This document shows, piece by piece, positions 21,451-33,300 of a stretch of DNA of 60,000 bases. How positions within the stretch are numbered: position 1 is the first letter of the stretch; each line of letters begins with the position of its first letter. This DNA comes from Gnetum montanum (Eukaryota; Streptophyta; Gnetopsida; Gnetales; Gnetaceae), in contig MNCI01023742.1 of assembly GCA_015680685.1 (NCBI GenBank), forward strand, positions 232,489 to 292,488, read 5' to 3'. A program made the translations under genes and the position numbers. The notes below the pieces were generated by a model. It saw only the letters and a program-made list of their open reading frames with translations. It had not been told where the DNA came from and searched no databases.

Positions 21451-22040
21451 AAATACCAAGGTAGTTTCCTTACCCACAAGGAAACTATAGGTAGCAATTC
21501 CATTAATAAACGTATTATCCAATTGGAGTGCCTCTGTAATCTCAAGAATAGTATTAGCAATGGAAACACCTACAGTTGTGGGGAATGCCACCACCACAAT
21601 GGCAACATCCCTACAGGTAACCTGATCCTTATGGATATTATATCTAGCAACGTATATCCATGTGTAACTCCTCTAGCCATGCCTCCTTCCCATATCATTA
21701 CTACCCTCCAAAATAGTATAGGGAACCTTATTTTTCTTTTCATCATCTACAACATCCACTAAGTCCTACACCATAAATAATTATACCCTTGTCACTTAAT
21801 CCATCCATGTAGGGTGAAATCCCCACATAGCCATAGTAGATAAATGCCAGGAGGATGGTAAATCTATAGCCAAATATTCATCTGAGTGGTCCTAACCCAA
21901 AGCCTCATAAGAGGCCATTCTTTAGAATCAATAATCCCATGAAATCCTTGCAAACACTTGTAATTGCTAAGCTTATTACATCTACCTCTAAAAATACAAT
22001 CAAACAACCTTCAAACCAAACACATTTCCAAATTCATGTT
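21451..22040 (+). other. gag-protease linker of element D, degenerate
   Basis: Short frames only (for example 21523-21762 with SCGECHHHNGNIPTGN, possibly part of a former Cys/His or low-complexity linker). A comparable low-complexity stretch lies at 37060-37440 in E. Confidence 0.35.
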
Positions 22041-22560
22041 ATCATGTTAACTCATGTAGTCACAGATTGGATAAAGGTTGGTAACCTTTCCAAAAAATGA
22101 TCTGATCCTGGAAGTACCCTCATTTACTTACTGATTGTAAGGAACAAATCATGTAAGCCTCTCTTAGATTTAGGTTTTATGATCAACTTGATTTTTTAAG
22201 AAATGTATAAGGCTTAGAACTTGCATACTTTGAAGAAAAGAAACATCAAACTAGAGTTGGTGGATGAGTCCATCACCATCCCCCTAGCATTAGTGAAGGA
22301 CATTGTGACCATCTTATGTGATGGTCTTATCCTGCTAATTTCCTTATGATTCATGGAAAATATTGTAAGGGGGACCTTCCTATCACTATGGAAAAGGCAT
22401 TGCTAAGTGCAATCAATGCCAAGATGGGGATCTCAGACATTTTCTTAGAAATTTTCAAAGAGAATGATTTTGGCAAAGTCAAGAGTAAAATGGTTCCATG
22501 CATTGTGTATGATGACTGAGGGGTTTCATTATGTGCAAAAACTATGGATGATCAAAGATA
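22041..22560 (+). pseudogene. Protease pseudogene of element D
   Basis: CKPLLDLGFMINLIF fits the retropepsin active-site region (D-x-G), followed by KLELVDESITIPLALVKDIV, which matches the E copy (LELVDQLITIPLGLVKDIV, minus strand near 36700). Stops interrupt it. Active-site residue 2 is Leu rather than Ser/Thr. Confidence 0.65.
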
Positions 22561-22849
22561 CATCATTTCAAGAATTTAATTAGAATGATAAAATACTAGT
22601 AATTCAAAAGTTCCTGTATGTAGCAGCAACAAAACGAGAGGGTACTCAATAACTGATAACATATTACCAAGCTGGATCCACTATGTGCATGGAACTATCT
22701 AAGAGCCTTACTAGTGCTTATATCAAGAACATGAATGAAATGGAGCAACTCCATCACCAACTCTTTCACACACAAAGTGAAATGGATTGGAAAGAGTTTG
22801 CGATCCTTGTAATTTCAAGCAATAGCCACTTCAATTAAAGGCTTTATCA

Positions 22850-23870
22850 ACAATAATGGAATATTATTTTTTAAATAATGGCAAGCTAATAATCATCAAT
22901 GCTAAACTTGCTCCAGAAAAAAATAGAACCTATTGAAAGTGATTAACAAATGTCCAACAACCTTTACTTGGTCATATCATGAACTTATAATAATCAATCA
23001 ACAATTATGTCAACACCATGTCTATACAAACTCCTCCATCAAGGCAAATAAGCAATTGCAATGTAGGTTGAATCCCAAATTGAAGCAAGTTGTCAAAAAT
23101 AAGGTTGAACAACTCCTCAAAGCTTGGTTCATCTAGTTGATTATGGATAGCAAATGGATTAGTCCACTTTTTATTATTCCCAAAAAAAGGAGGAAAATGA
23201 AGATTCTACATAAACATTTGGTTGTTGAACATGGCAACCTACAAGGATCACTTTCTATTATCATTTGTTGATCAAGTGTTGGACACCATAACAAGGTATT
23301 TCTATTACAACTTTCTCAATGGCTATAGTGGATATACCTAAATCTAAATAGCACTAGAGGACTAGGCCAGAACTATATTCATAAGTCCCTGGGGGACTTG
23401 TGCAACAAAAATATGTCATTTGGCCTATGCAATGCTCCTAATACATTCCAATGCTTGATCCTTAGTATCCTCCAACATCAAATTGGTAGTGGGGTAGAAG
23501 TATTCATGGATGAATTCTCTACCTATTTTTCTACATTTGAGCAAGCCTTGGACTATCTTGAGTTGGTGATTCAATGATGCGTGGAGACTAACTTAAAGCT
23601 CAATTGGCAAAAGAGCCATTTGATGGTCCAAGAAGACATTGTGTTGAGGCATACAATTTCAAGTAAAGGGATCAAGGTAGACCTAGAAAAAGCATGGGTT
23701 AACTATTAAATCATCCTACAACCTAAAATATTAAAATATGTAAGGTCATTCTTTGTCCATACTGGTTATTATAGACAATTCATTGAGAAATTCTCCAAAT
23801 TTTTAAGCTTACCAAAAAAGATAGACCATGCTTAATTCATTGGTTGAGCTTACCAAAAAAGATGCATCTT
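22850..23870 (+). pseudogene. Reverse transcriptase pseudogene of element D
   Basis: Anchors in order: NGKLIIINAKLAPE, SKWISPLFIIPKK (finger region), YNFLNGYSGY (normally FLDGYSGY, so the first catalytic Asp is Asn), then VEVFMDEFSTY where the Y/F-x-D-D motif is FMDE. Thus two of the metal-binding acids are changed, in addition to stops and frameshifts. Element E keeps FLDGYSGYNQ and FMDD. A 40-base local duplication (AGCTTACCAAAAAAGAT at 23806 and 23847) lies at the RT/RNase H border. Confidence 0.8.
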
Positions 23871-24480
23871 TCGACTAGTCCAGGGAATACAAGAATGCAT
23901 TCTAATAATTGAAGAAGAAGCTCGTAGAAATTCCCATTCTACATGCTTCAAATTGGTCCATATTATGATAGATGTATCCAATTATGCTTTAGGGGTCATG
24001 CTTATCCAATTTGATGATTAGAAACATCCCTACTACATCTACTATGCAAGTTGAAGCATTGTAGAAACACAATTAAACTACACCAAAATAGAAAAAGGGT
24101 TTATGATGGTGGTGTATTCCTTAGAAAATTCAAGCACTTTGTGCTTGGATATCAAGTTTTTGGGTACATAGAACATAGTGCTATCTAGTTTCTCATGAAT
24201 AAACCAATGATGAGACCCCTTGTCATATGATGGCTAGTGACTCTACAAGAATTCGATCTCACCATGATGGATAGAAAGGGAATGAAGAATGTAGTTGCTA
24301 ATCACTTATTTTAGTTCTTATGGGACAACAAAGAGGATAATAAATCTATATCTAACCAATTTCCATATGAACTCCTCTTTGCTAAAACTATTGAAATGGA
24401 AAGTCCCAAAGGTATTGATTAGTATATGGACTTCTTGTCCTATCTACTCACTGAAGAGATGCCATACAAATGGGATGCTA
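23871..24480 (+). pseudogene. RNase H domain pseudogene of element D
   Basis: IDVSNYALGVMLIQFDD and KHPYYIYYAS, then QLNYTKIEKG, match the Ty3-type RNase H domain (D-A-S-x-x-A-L-G pattern). Next VLGYQVF and TLQEFDLTMMDRKG. Stops interrupt it. It would degrade the RNA strand during reverse transcription. Confidence 0.7.
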
Positions 24481-25690
24481 GGAAGAAATAATAATTTCTT
24501 CACTAGAATATACACTACCTAGAAATTAGAGGTAACCTTTACAAGGATTGTGCCAATGGCTTGGTACAATGATGCATGCCCAACAATGATCAACCTCAAA
24601 TCCTCCAAGATGCTCATGAAGACCCATGTATTGGCTATTACGCTAGAAGAAGGACGATCATTAAAATCATCATGGCAAGATATTACTAGCCAACCATCTT
24701 TAGGGATGCTCATTAATTCTCTCATTTGTCTGAATGTTGCCAATGATATTGAGGGATGACAATATATATGGAAGGGCCTCAATAGTGGATTTAACCACTA
24801 GAGCCTTTTAATCTATGGGCATCGAGTTCATCGGGTCCATCAACCCTATGCCCAATGGAAAGCTATACATCATCTTTATATTTGACTACTATAACAAATG
24901 GGTTGAAGGTATTGCCATTACTAAGTGTTCATCCTCCGTGGTGGCATGATTTGTATAAGAAAATGTGGTAAAAAAGTTTGGTGTGCCAAGGGAACTTATT
25001 TATGATAATGAAACACATTTTATAGGTGCCACTTTTCAAAAATTAATGCAACACTTAGGGGTACAACATAAATTAACTACTTTATACCACCTCCAAGCTA
25101 ATGGTTAAGTAGAAGTCACGAATAAGAAAATAACTAGGATACTAACATGTATAGTTAGTAAACATAGGAAATACTAGAGTGCAAAAATCAATGATGCTCT
25201 CTAGGCTTATCGGTTAACTTGGAAACTTTCTATCAGTTATTCCCCTTATGAGTTATGTATGGAAAAATGCCAACTCTTCTAATCCAAGCAAAGCTCCATA
25301 CGCTTTCAATGGCTTGTAAACTTTATCTTAATATGAGTCTAGCACAAAGAAAATGATTAATGATCTTAAATGTACTAGATGAAAATTGATTAGTAGCCCT
25401 ATCCATGAATGAAGTGGACAAGGTACATAGCAAACAACATCATGACTTAAGAATAAGAAAAGTTAGATTTCAACTAGGAGATAGGGTCTTTTATTAGAAT
25501 CCTAGGCACATACCACAACACACAAAATTTCAAATACTCTAGAAAGGACCTTATATTGTTCGTGCAACTTTTTCTTTCGAGGCCATGACAATTTAGCACC
25601 CTTCTAGCCCCAAAAAGCGAATACTAGTCAACATTCAACAAGTGAAACCTTTCCTTAAACCAAGGATAACCAATGGCATGAACACCTCAA
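24481..25690 (+). pseudogene. Integrase pseudogene of element D
   Basis: Catalytic core: MGIEFIGSINPM, FDYYNKWVEG (first Asp region), FGVPRELIYDNETHFIG (second Asp) and ANG*VEVTNK, where the Glu is kept but a stop precedes it. The C-terminal GDRVFY and KGPYIVRATFSFE belong to the chromatin/DNA-binding end. The N-terminal HHCC zone lies about 24550-24730 and is degraded. The same domain in E is at 34640-33350. Confidence 0.8.
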
Positions 25691-27690
25691 CCAATGGTTA
25701 AGCATGCTCTATCTTTTGAATCTCCTGCTTCCAACTCATTCATGGTAATGTTGGCCATCCATGTTAAGATTTTGTGATGGCTACTTAATTTTTCAACATT
25801 TTTTTTACGCTATTCTTTATATGATTTTTAATTTTCTTAAATATTTTCCACTTTATTTAATATTTTTTACTTCTTTCTTTTCCATTATGTGTCATTTTGT
25901 TATATGTTGCTTATCAGGAATCTTGCGCTTTTGCCACCATTGCTACTACTAGAAGTTCATTTCATACTAAATTTCATGTTTGGATTGAATTTTCAATGAC
26001 TAGATTTTGCTTTTGGATTATAACATCAATTAATTGAGCATTAATTTTTTGATGGTATCAGGCACTAAGTCCACATCATCCAACAATTCCATTCAATTTT
26101 AAGGGATTTTTCATCTTGAAAGCATGAGGTCCTTTCCTAATTACAACTTATAAAGAATCAATGACCTTGATACTTAACAAGCTTGGAATGGACCAAGTGA
26201 AATGGACAAGGATGTGGCTTCAAGGGGATTTATCACCTCCTATACTTAACTTCCCTCTTGAGTATTATGGCTATTCTCATTGGTCTCTCATCGCTTCTCC
26301 TATTGACCAGTAACAGGAAGCATGTCTTTTCATGGTATGATTCCCATGAAAATAAAAATAAAAAAAATAAAGAACACATGGAAATTCAAAGAACATCCCT
26401 TAGACATAATAATGGGCAACAAACACTAGTTATGGGATTGGAAAGACATGTTACCCATGCTTGAAAGCTCCCCTCTTACTAAGGCCCTTCCTATATTCCT
26501 ACTCTTTTCCTTTCTACTTGGAGTGATGATTGATTTGCTACAGTGGTCATTAACTCTTGTGGATCAAATATTCTACATATGACAAAGTAGAGTCATTGAA
26601 AGTGGATGGCCTTATTTCTAGCTAAGGATGGGACAATATTTGGTCATCTTAATCAGACACTTCACAAGGACTCATGTAACCAAGATGCAAAACACTCTTC
26701 CAACTTCCTATTTTCCATCCCTCTATCCTCATCATCAACCACCTCACTACCTCCTATCATGATCAATTAATTTGTCTATTTTTCTATGCCATAATCCTTT
26801 GATGACTTCTTGCATGAATTTTATTTTTAACTATTGATGATCATTCATTATCCTTAGTGCCTGCGAACTCCTTGGTATAAGGACATGCAAGGGCATTAAT
26901 GGCATGAGTCTACTATAGGGAGGATCCACTTATATACTCCTTGGTCATGTTTAGTTAAACTTCTTATACCTTTGTCATTTTGTAATCGATCCCATCATTC
27001 CACCATATAGACATCTAGTTTTGCATCACCTCGACATATTTGTTTTACTCCACATCTACTTTTTCTAGTAAATTGCATATCATTTTCCATGTTTTTCCAT
27101 TCTTCTAAGATTTTCTAGCTTTCTTTAGGCTCTCATTTTATCCTCAAACGCTTAAAATCCTTAGTTCTTCATTGGGAAAAAATTGCTTAAAATAGTTGTG
27201 TCCATGCATCCCTATCAATGCAACCCAATGTGTTAATGCATCCTACTCAATGCAACAAAAAAAATAGCATAAATATGCACAACACTTAGTAATTTTTCAC
27301 CATTTTCATTCAAATAAGAGAGGATTTTTTGCAATTTTCAGAGACCAAAGCCCTTCTAAGCATCCTAACTTGCAAATTGCTTGCCTGATTTACCTCGTTC
27401 ATCGATCCCCTAGCTACTAGGGGTAAGATTCATGTCATGGGAGCCATAAATATTTGGTTTATGATAGAAAATTATTCTAACTCCCTAAGGTTTAACCATT
27501 AAAATAATATTAAAATCCTATCACAATTCAGATTAAACCTCATGAAAAAAGCTCTGGTAGCCAAGGAAAAAACTAATAATAAAATAATGAGCCTACCAAG
27601 ATCACAAATGAGTCTAAGTATAACCTAACCCAATAAGAAAACTATCAAAAAGAAGCTAAGGGTTATACACTAAAATGCTAATCCATGGTT
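25691..27690 (+). other. Spacer between pol and the extra ORF (element D)
   Basis: About 2 kb, non-coding. The stretch 26870-26960 (GGGCATTAATGGCATGAGTC, then GGGAGGATCCACTT) matches the reverse complement of 32000-32090 in E, so the spacer belongs to the family. It contains a U3-like repeat module with a TATA-like box, listed separately. Confidence 0.6.
27204..27277 (+). promoter_or_regulatory. Internal U3-like repeat module with TATA-like box (element D)
   Basis: Units ATGCATCCCTATCA, ATGCAACCCAATGTGTTA, ATGCATCCTACTCA and ATGCAAC resemble the 14-bp iterated motif of the U3 regions. CATAAATATG at 27268-27277 is TATA-like. It lies about 0.42 kb before the extra ORF. E has the same arrangement. 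Promoter function is inferred only. Confidence 0.5.
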
Positions 27691-28015
27691 ATATTTGTGC
27701 TCGTAGGTGGTAGTAAGGAGGGAAGCACTAGTAGGAGAACCTTCCCAACCAAGGGAGAAGTAGCCACAAGGAGGAAGGGACCAACAATAGCAACAATATC
27801 CCCATGAAAAAGAGGTCAAAGTAATCCATGCAATAGGATCTTTTCAAGAGGAGTTCGAAGTAGAATCTCTTTGATAGATTCCCACTATTGAAACCAACCA
27901 ATCTAGGCAAGATGAGGCTCTAAGGCCAAGAGCTATCTTATAGGTGACATTGAAAGAGGCCTACCTAGAGAATATTCAAAGAACTAACCTTTAGATGCTT
28001 CTTAGATTTAGCACC
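27691..28015 (+). pseudogene. Extra 3' ORF of element D, first part (cut by element E)
   Basis: Translation shows RRTFPTKGEVATRRKGPT and, after a stop, NPCNRIFSRGVRSRISLID. The start of the E extra ORF reads RRTIATIG, KGPTRTRP, NPCNRTSL and DQSRIYLID (minus strand, 31150-31010). Similarity shows a coding region downstream of pol. No start codon is obvious in D, so splicing or decay is possible. It continues after the E insertion at 40440. Function unknown. Confidence 0.55.
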
Positions 28016-28816
28016 TGATAAGTGGCATGGTACCCCTATGCCTAACTATACGAATCACAAAGCATTCACATGTGATTTAGTTGAATTCTTCAGACTTTTT
28101 CATTTTCGATGCACTAGTCCTTTAGGAAGTGAATCTAGCCCTAAGGTCAATCATTTTCTTCACAATTACACTTGTGACATTCATTGGTATGGTTACATGT
28201 AACTGAGGCATCTGATTTTTATCATTTTATGTTTTATAGTTTCGTGCTGAAAATGTAGATAAAGGAAATTTGATTAACTAATCTAAATTAAGTAATTAAC
28301 CAACATTTAACTAATCATAACATAGGCATACAATCCCACTTTTTGTACATGTCCTAAACCCATGTATCTGCCACTAGGTGACCAAGTGTTATGCTACTAG
28401 GTATACCAAGAAATAATGTTATTGGGATTACCAAGTGAATATGTGTTATGCTCAAAGCAGTCGTACTTGTGTGTAATCTACCTAGCTTAATTGCTTCATA
28501 AATGTAATAACTAGAAAAATATTTAATAACTAATGGAAATAATTTAATAAATAATTAAAAATATTTAATTCATAATTAAAAAAACTAATCTATCCAAAGT
28601 GTTGCAAGGTTTATCAAAAATCTCATCTTTATTACTACACACACTATCGTCCTTAGGTACAAAAATGCTCGAATAAAGATTCGTACACTCAATGACTCCT
28701 ACTATGGGTACTCAGGGAAAAATTCTAACTTCCAAATAGAAAAGCTACAAGAGCTTCACTATAACTACAATCTCTAATTACCATAAATATGACTAAATGC
28801 ACATATTTATAGCCAA
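28016..28816 (-). mobile_element. 3' LTR of element E, lacking U3
   Basis: Plus-strand start TGATAAGTGGCATGGTACCC matches 39505 (TGATGAGTGGCAAGGTACCC) and similarity continues to the TATA box (ATATTTATAGCC at 28804-28815). The next base falls directly into the extra ORF, so U3, the polypurine tract and the last part of the internal region are deleted. Confidence 0.8.
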
Positions 28817-31150
28817 TCATAGCCTTTTGGTAGTTAGCATTGCCAATTTTGCATATAAGAGATTGGCCAACTCCAAAGGCTTTGTCCTTTCCTGAATTTG
28901 CAACTCCTTCAAGTAGATCTCCAATTTGTTGTAGGCATTGATCCCATCAATGATGGGTTGCCATATTCCTATTTTTTGATGGAGTTGATAGAGGGCCTTG
29001 TTCATTTTTGCCTTCATCATTTGAATGTGCTTCTCATTAACTTTCTTTTGTAAGTCAACTTAGTCTTTGTTCTCTAGTGATTTTTAACGTTTTAAAATTT
29101 CAAAGCCTCCTTGTTCCAGGTAGCAATTTCAATGGTAGATTTCTAGCACAAGGTACATACTTCCTCCTTTGATAGATTTTAGTTCTCTATGGTCAATTTC
29201 CTCAGTTTAGTATTCACCCTAGCAACATGCTCCTATTGTTGATGAATAAATTCCTACATTTAATCTTTTTGAGTATCAGGGCTTCATTTTGTGTGATCAG
29301 GGCTTCATTCTCCTGGTGCATCTAGTTCAAGTCCTTCTGAATTGCATAAATTGTGGCATTTTCCATAGACTAGTTGAAGATGGTCATAACTACCTTCTCT
29401 TCAACCTTTTAAAATCATTCTTGAAGCTATTTGAAAGCTTCCATCTCTCATTACTTCTAGGCTGAGGATCACAGGATCCACAAGGTGGGCACATAGTTTG
29501 GAAAACTCCATGGCTAAGCATTGATTTTTCTCTTAGGCATTTTCAAGTTTCCCTTCCAAAAAAATGCATCTACCCTTTGCATTTAGCAACTCTAATTGGG
29601 TTGCAGGGATTCCTTCTAGAAGATCAAAGATGTCTAGAGTTGGTTGCCCGGTTCCCACCAATTGTTCCAATACCTTTTCATGCTAGGTTGTGTCTAACTT
29701 TCCACTAATCATGCCTGTGGATGTCTACACATCCTAAAATATAGATATGTTTGGTACAAATGCTATAGGTACATTCAATGCTTTAGCAACATGATCAGTA
29801 ACAACTTCAGCTACTATCTCCTACTCATGGTGCTACATCACCAAGACAGTTGCCTCTTTGCCTTCCTCCAAATGCATTAACAAAGTGGTGGAATTCCAAA
29901 ATATTTCTAGGAATAGATGGTATTGTGATAATGACACTATCACCTCCCAATCATTAGAATTCAACCTTGTAGGTAGTAGTATTTATTGAACAGAGAAGAT
30001 TGGACTACCCCTCTCCATATGGCTAACTATTTAGGCCACCTTATTAAGGTGACTCATGACTATCTAATATGTAAATGCATCTACCCCACTCATTCTTGCA
30101 TGTTGCTATTGTTTGCTCAATAGCTACTTTCAAATCTTGTGTAGACACTCAATGGCTACATGGGCCTCTGGAATTATTTGCTAAGTAGATGGTTTTTGTA
30201 GCTGCTCCTCTTCTTGGGTCATTACTAGTATTTTATCCCTCATAATTTTTGACCATGAGGCCAAAGGAGTATGCCTGAGGGTATCATTAGAATAGTGAAA
30301 AATGCCTACCCTCTTGCAAAGTTTCTTGATGAGGCATGGAAAGGGTAGGGTCTTCCTTCCACATTCATTTTTCTTTAAGCACTCGATATCTAAGTAGATT
30401 AGTTGTGGAAGGTTGATGGGAAATTTCTTACTTAGAGTGCTGCATGCTTAGGCGGAGAAGCTAGTTACCTTTCTTGGCCTCACCATTGGATTCAGATGAT
30501 AGGCCATGATTTTGAAATAAATTTTCTTCTCCAATGTGAGCACACCATACTCCTTACAATCAACCCCATAGCATCACTGGGTCCACTTCCTCTTAGCCCT
30601 AGGATTGTCTTTTGTTGATAGTTTTGCTAGCTATGTTCTAGTATCAAGCAATCCAAGTGCCTATGTAATAGCTTCTACCAAGTAGGACACTTGAATGTCC
30701 TTAATTTTGACAATGGACCCTAACCTTCAACTACTCCAGAAGAGATATGTCTCTTCCATGTACCATTTCCCACTAGACATGATGACTGGCCATATGGGAC
30801 ATGCTTGCAGTTGTGTCATAACATCCTCTGCAGCTTTCTCCAAAAATGGTCCAAAATTGATATCTTGAAAAATCGATCATTGAACTTCTCAAGACCTAAT
30901 GATGTCTAGGAAAGCTTGAGTCAAAGTGACCTCAAGCCTTGGTGTGGTTCTAGGCACTTCTCCTCATTGTGATTATTGTATAGGCACTTCTTCTTCCAAA
31001 ATCTATTAGATAGATTCTACTTTGATCTTCTCACAAAGAGGTTCGATTGCATGGGTTGCCTTAGGTAGTTCTTGGCCTTGTTCTTGTTGGCCCCTTTCAT
31101 CTCTAGGTCATTTATCCTATGGTTGCAATGGTTCTCCTGCCTATAGGCAT
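28817..31150 (-). pseudogene. Extra 3' ORF of element E
   Basis: Candidate start ATG at 31150-31148. Broken by stops, but blocks match D: start (RRT, KGPT, NPCNR), middle (AYHLNPMVRP, KFPINLPQLIYLDIE, LPFPCLIKKL against YHLNPIVRI, KFLINLPQLIYLEIK, FFSCLIKKL in D at 40740-40950) and end (KMNKAL, DGINAYNKLEIYLKELQI against DGLNAYNKVEIYLKKLQI in D at 42310-42370). The later half is rich in Glu, Lys, Leu and Gln and may be coiled coil. The env position does not imply an envelope: no signal peptide or membrane segment is evident. Function unknown. The end is cut by the 3' deletion. Confidence 0.6.
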
Positions 31151-33300
31151 TTCTATTTTTTTGTCATCTGTAATCACAATGAGACCATGGACTAGCAATC
31201 ATTGTGTAACCTTAAAACAATTGGAATACCTTATCTCTTAAGGATTGTTACACTTGGCTAAGTTGTGATTATGGTTGATTTAATTAATCCAATTATCATT
31301 TATTTATATATTATCATTAATAAATCATCCTGAAGGTTGTTGGAAGGGTTAACTATCGAAAAAGTTGATGTTTATATGTTGTTAAGGTTATTAACCCTTT
31401 GGGGAGTTAGAAAAATTTCCAAAAATTTTCGTTGATTTTTCATTAGAAACCTTAAGGTTTACATCCCCCAAAATAAATATTTTACCTCTAGTAAGTGTAG
31501 GATTGAAAAACAAAGTGATTTGAACAAAATATTGGAAAGTTATGACCTTTGAAAGGTTTTGGGCTTTGAAAAATTACAAAAACTCCTTGTGTGTTATGAG
31601 GCAAATGTCAAAAATTCCTAAGTATTAGGTGGTATATATAACATGTATGCACTGCATCAATGAGGCCTTGTTGATGGGGCCTCATCAACGTGGTCAGCTA
31701 CATCAATGAGGCCTCATCGATGCAACTGTTGACTACCATTGACTTTGGTCAAACTTTCAAAATACAAGGAATTTTTGGATGAAATTGGGGTCAAATGGAA
31801 GCTTAAAAGACCAAGAATAGTATGAAAACATGAGAAGAGGGTGTTTAAGCTCATGAATTTGGAAAAAATATAGAAAAATGGATTTAGTGGATGAATAAAA
31901 TGAAAGATCAAGGAGCACTAAGTGGAATACTCAATGGAATATGTAAAAGATAGGATTGTAGCAATATCGAAGGTAAGGAACCTTAACAAACTAGACTAAG
32001 AGCTATGCAAATGGATCCTCCCCATAGTAGGCTCATGCCCTTGTTGCCCTTGCATAACCTCAACTAAGGAGTCCATGGGCCCCATAGTTAATTTAATGAT
32101 AATGAAAAGTTAAGGACCAACCTGAAAGAATCTACTCAAGAATCCCAACACATTAGACCAAGTCATAGAGCATAACATAGAACAAAATAGTGAGGTGAGT
32201 TATCACAACATGGATGGATGATAGAAAAGGTGGAATGGAGTTCCAAATTAAGGTCATAAGAAGGTCCATCATCATTCCAAACCAAAACCAGTTGCTTTCA
32301 GTGACTTCACATCGCCACTCTAAGCCTAATCCACCCACTTGAGACATGAGAGCACTTCCGTAGGACAACCATCATTCCACAAAGAGAAGAAAAAATCAGT
32401 AGAAAGTTAAAGAGATAGGACCTTAGTTAGAGGGGACCTTTAGGCATAGGTGCATGTTGTTCAAGTCTCATAACTAGTGCTTATAGCCCATTTCTTTGTC
32501 CATGGGGTGTGCTTTTTTTTTTAATGGGAAACACACCATGCAAGGACTTATTTGTGTTGAAGGGGTATGCTTTGAATTTCCATTGTTATTTTTTTTGAAA
32601 TGGAAACCACACCATGCAACAATGTTATTTGACTTCCTATCAATGGGTGGTATGGAATAGTAAGAAGTTCATGAAACACACTCAAGCACTTAAGTAAGTA
32701 GAAGAGTACAAAGAGTATTGAGTCCCCTTGAAGTCATACCTTTTACAAACCTTGAATCCCTTCTAATTCGAGAACTACCAAGGTCACCAATTGATTAAAA
32801 GTTTCTTTAATGGAAGGGACCTCAAATTCCTAGAACAAGGAAAACTATAGAGTTCATTGGATGGGTAGATGATGTGGACTCACTACCTATTCCATGAAAA
32901 ATAAACCATGTCAAAGTTATCAAATATTAGAATTCAAAAATAGAAACCAAACATTAACAAGCACAACATTAAGCACAAACTATCATTGGTAGATAGCAAT
33001 AGTAGCACTATGTCCTATGATAATAAAGAAATTTTATTAGCAAAATAAGAAAATATCACACTTGAATAAAAAAACAAAGTAAAATATATAAGAAAGTGTA
33101 AAATAATCAAGAAAGGATCAAAGATACTAAAAATGATATAAAATTAGAAGAATTTTAAAAATTAATAATTTGTAAAATAAATAATTTATAAAAATCAAAA
33201 ACATGAAAAACAAAAAAGTAGAAAAATTAAGAAGCTAATTTGATAGTTAGCACAAATGGCCATATTCCCCATGACTGAGTTAGAAGGAGGAGATCCAAAA
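31151..33300 (-). other. Spacer between pol and the extra ORF (element E)
   Basis: Non-coding, about 2.1 kb, homologous in part to 25691-27690 of D. Poly-T/poly-A rich around 32510-32600 and 33000-33230. It contains the internal repeat module at 31633-31726. Confidence 0.6.
31633..31726 (-). promoter_or_regulatory. Internal U3-like 14-bp repeat module with TATA box (element E)
   Basis: Plus-strand units: CATCAATGAGGCCT (31655), TGTTGATGGGGCCT (31669), CATCAACGTGGTCA (31683), CATCAATGAGGCCT (31701). The U3 of the E LTR has CATCAATGAGGCCT units at 40366 and 40394. In the minus direction the repeats are followed by TATATATA (31640-31633). The extra ORF starts about 0.48 kb further downstream. 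Promoter role is inferred. Confidence 0.6.

Noticed and set aside
28817-31150. Envelope gene in the extra ORF
   Set aside because: Only the position after pol suggests it; no signal peptide, membrane segment or glycosylation-rich ectodomain is visible.
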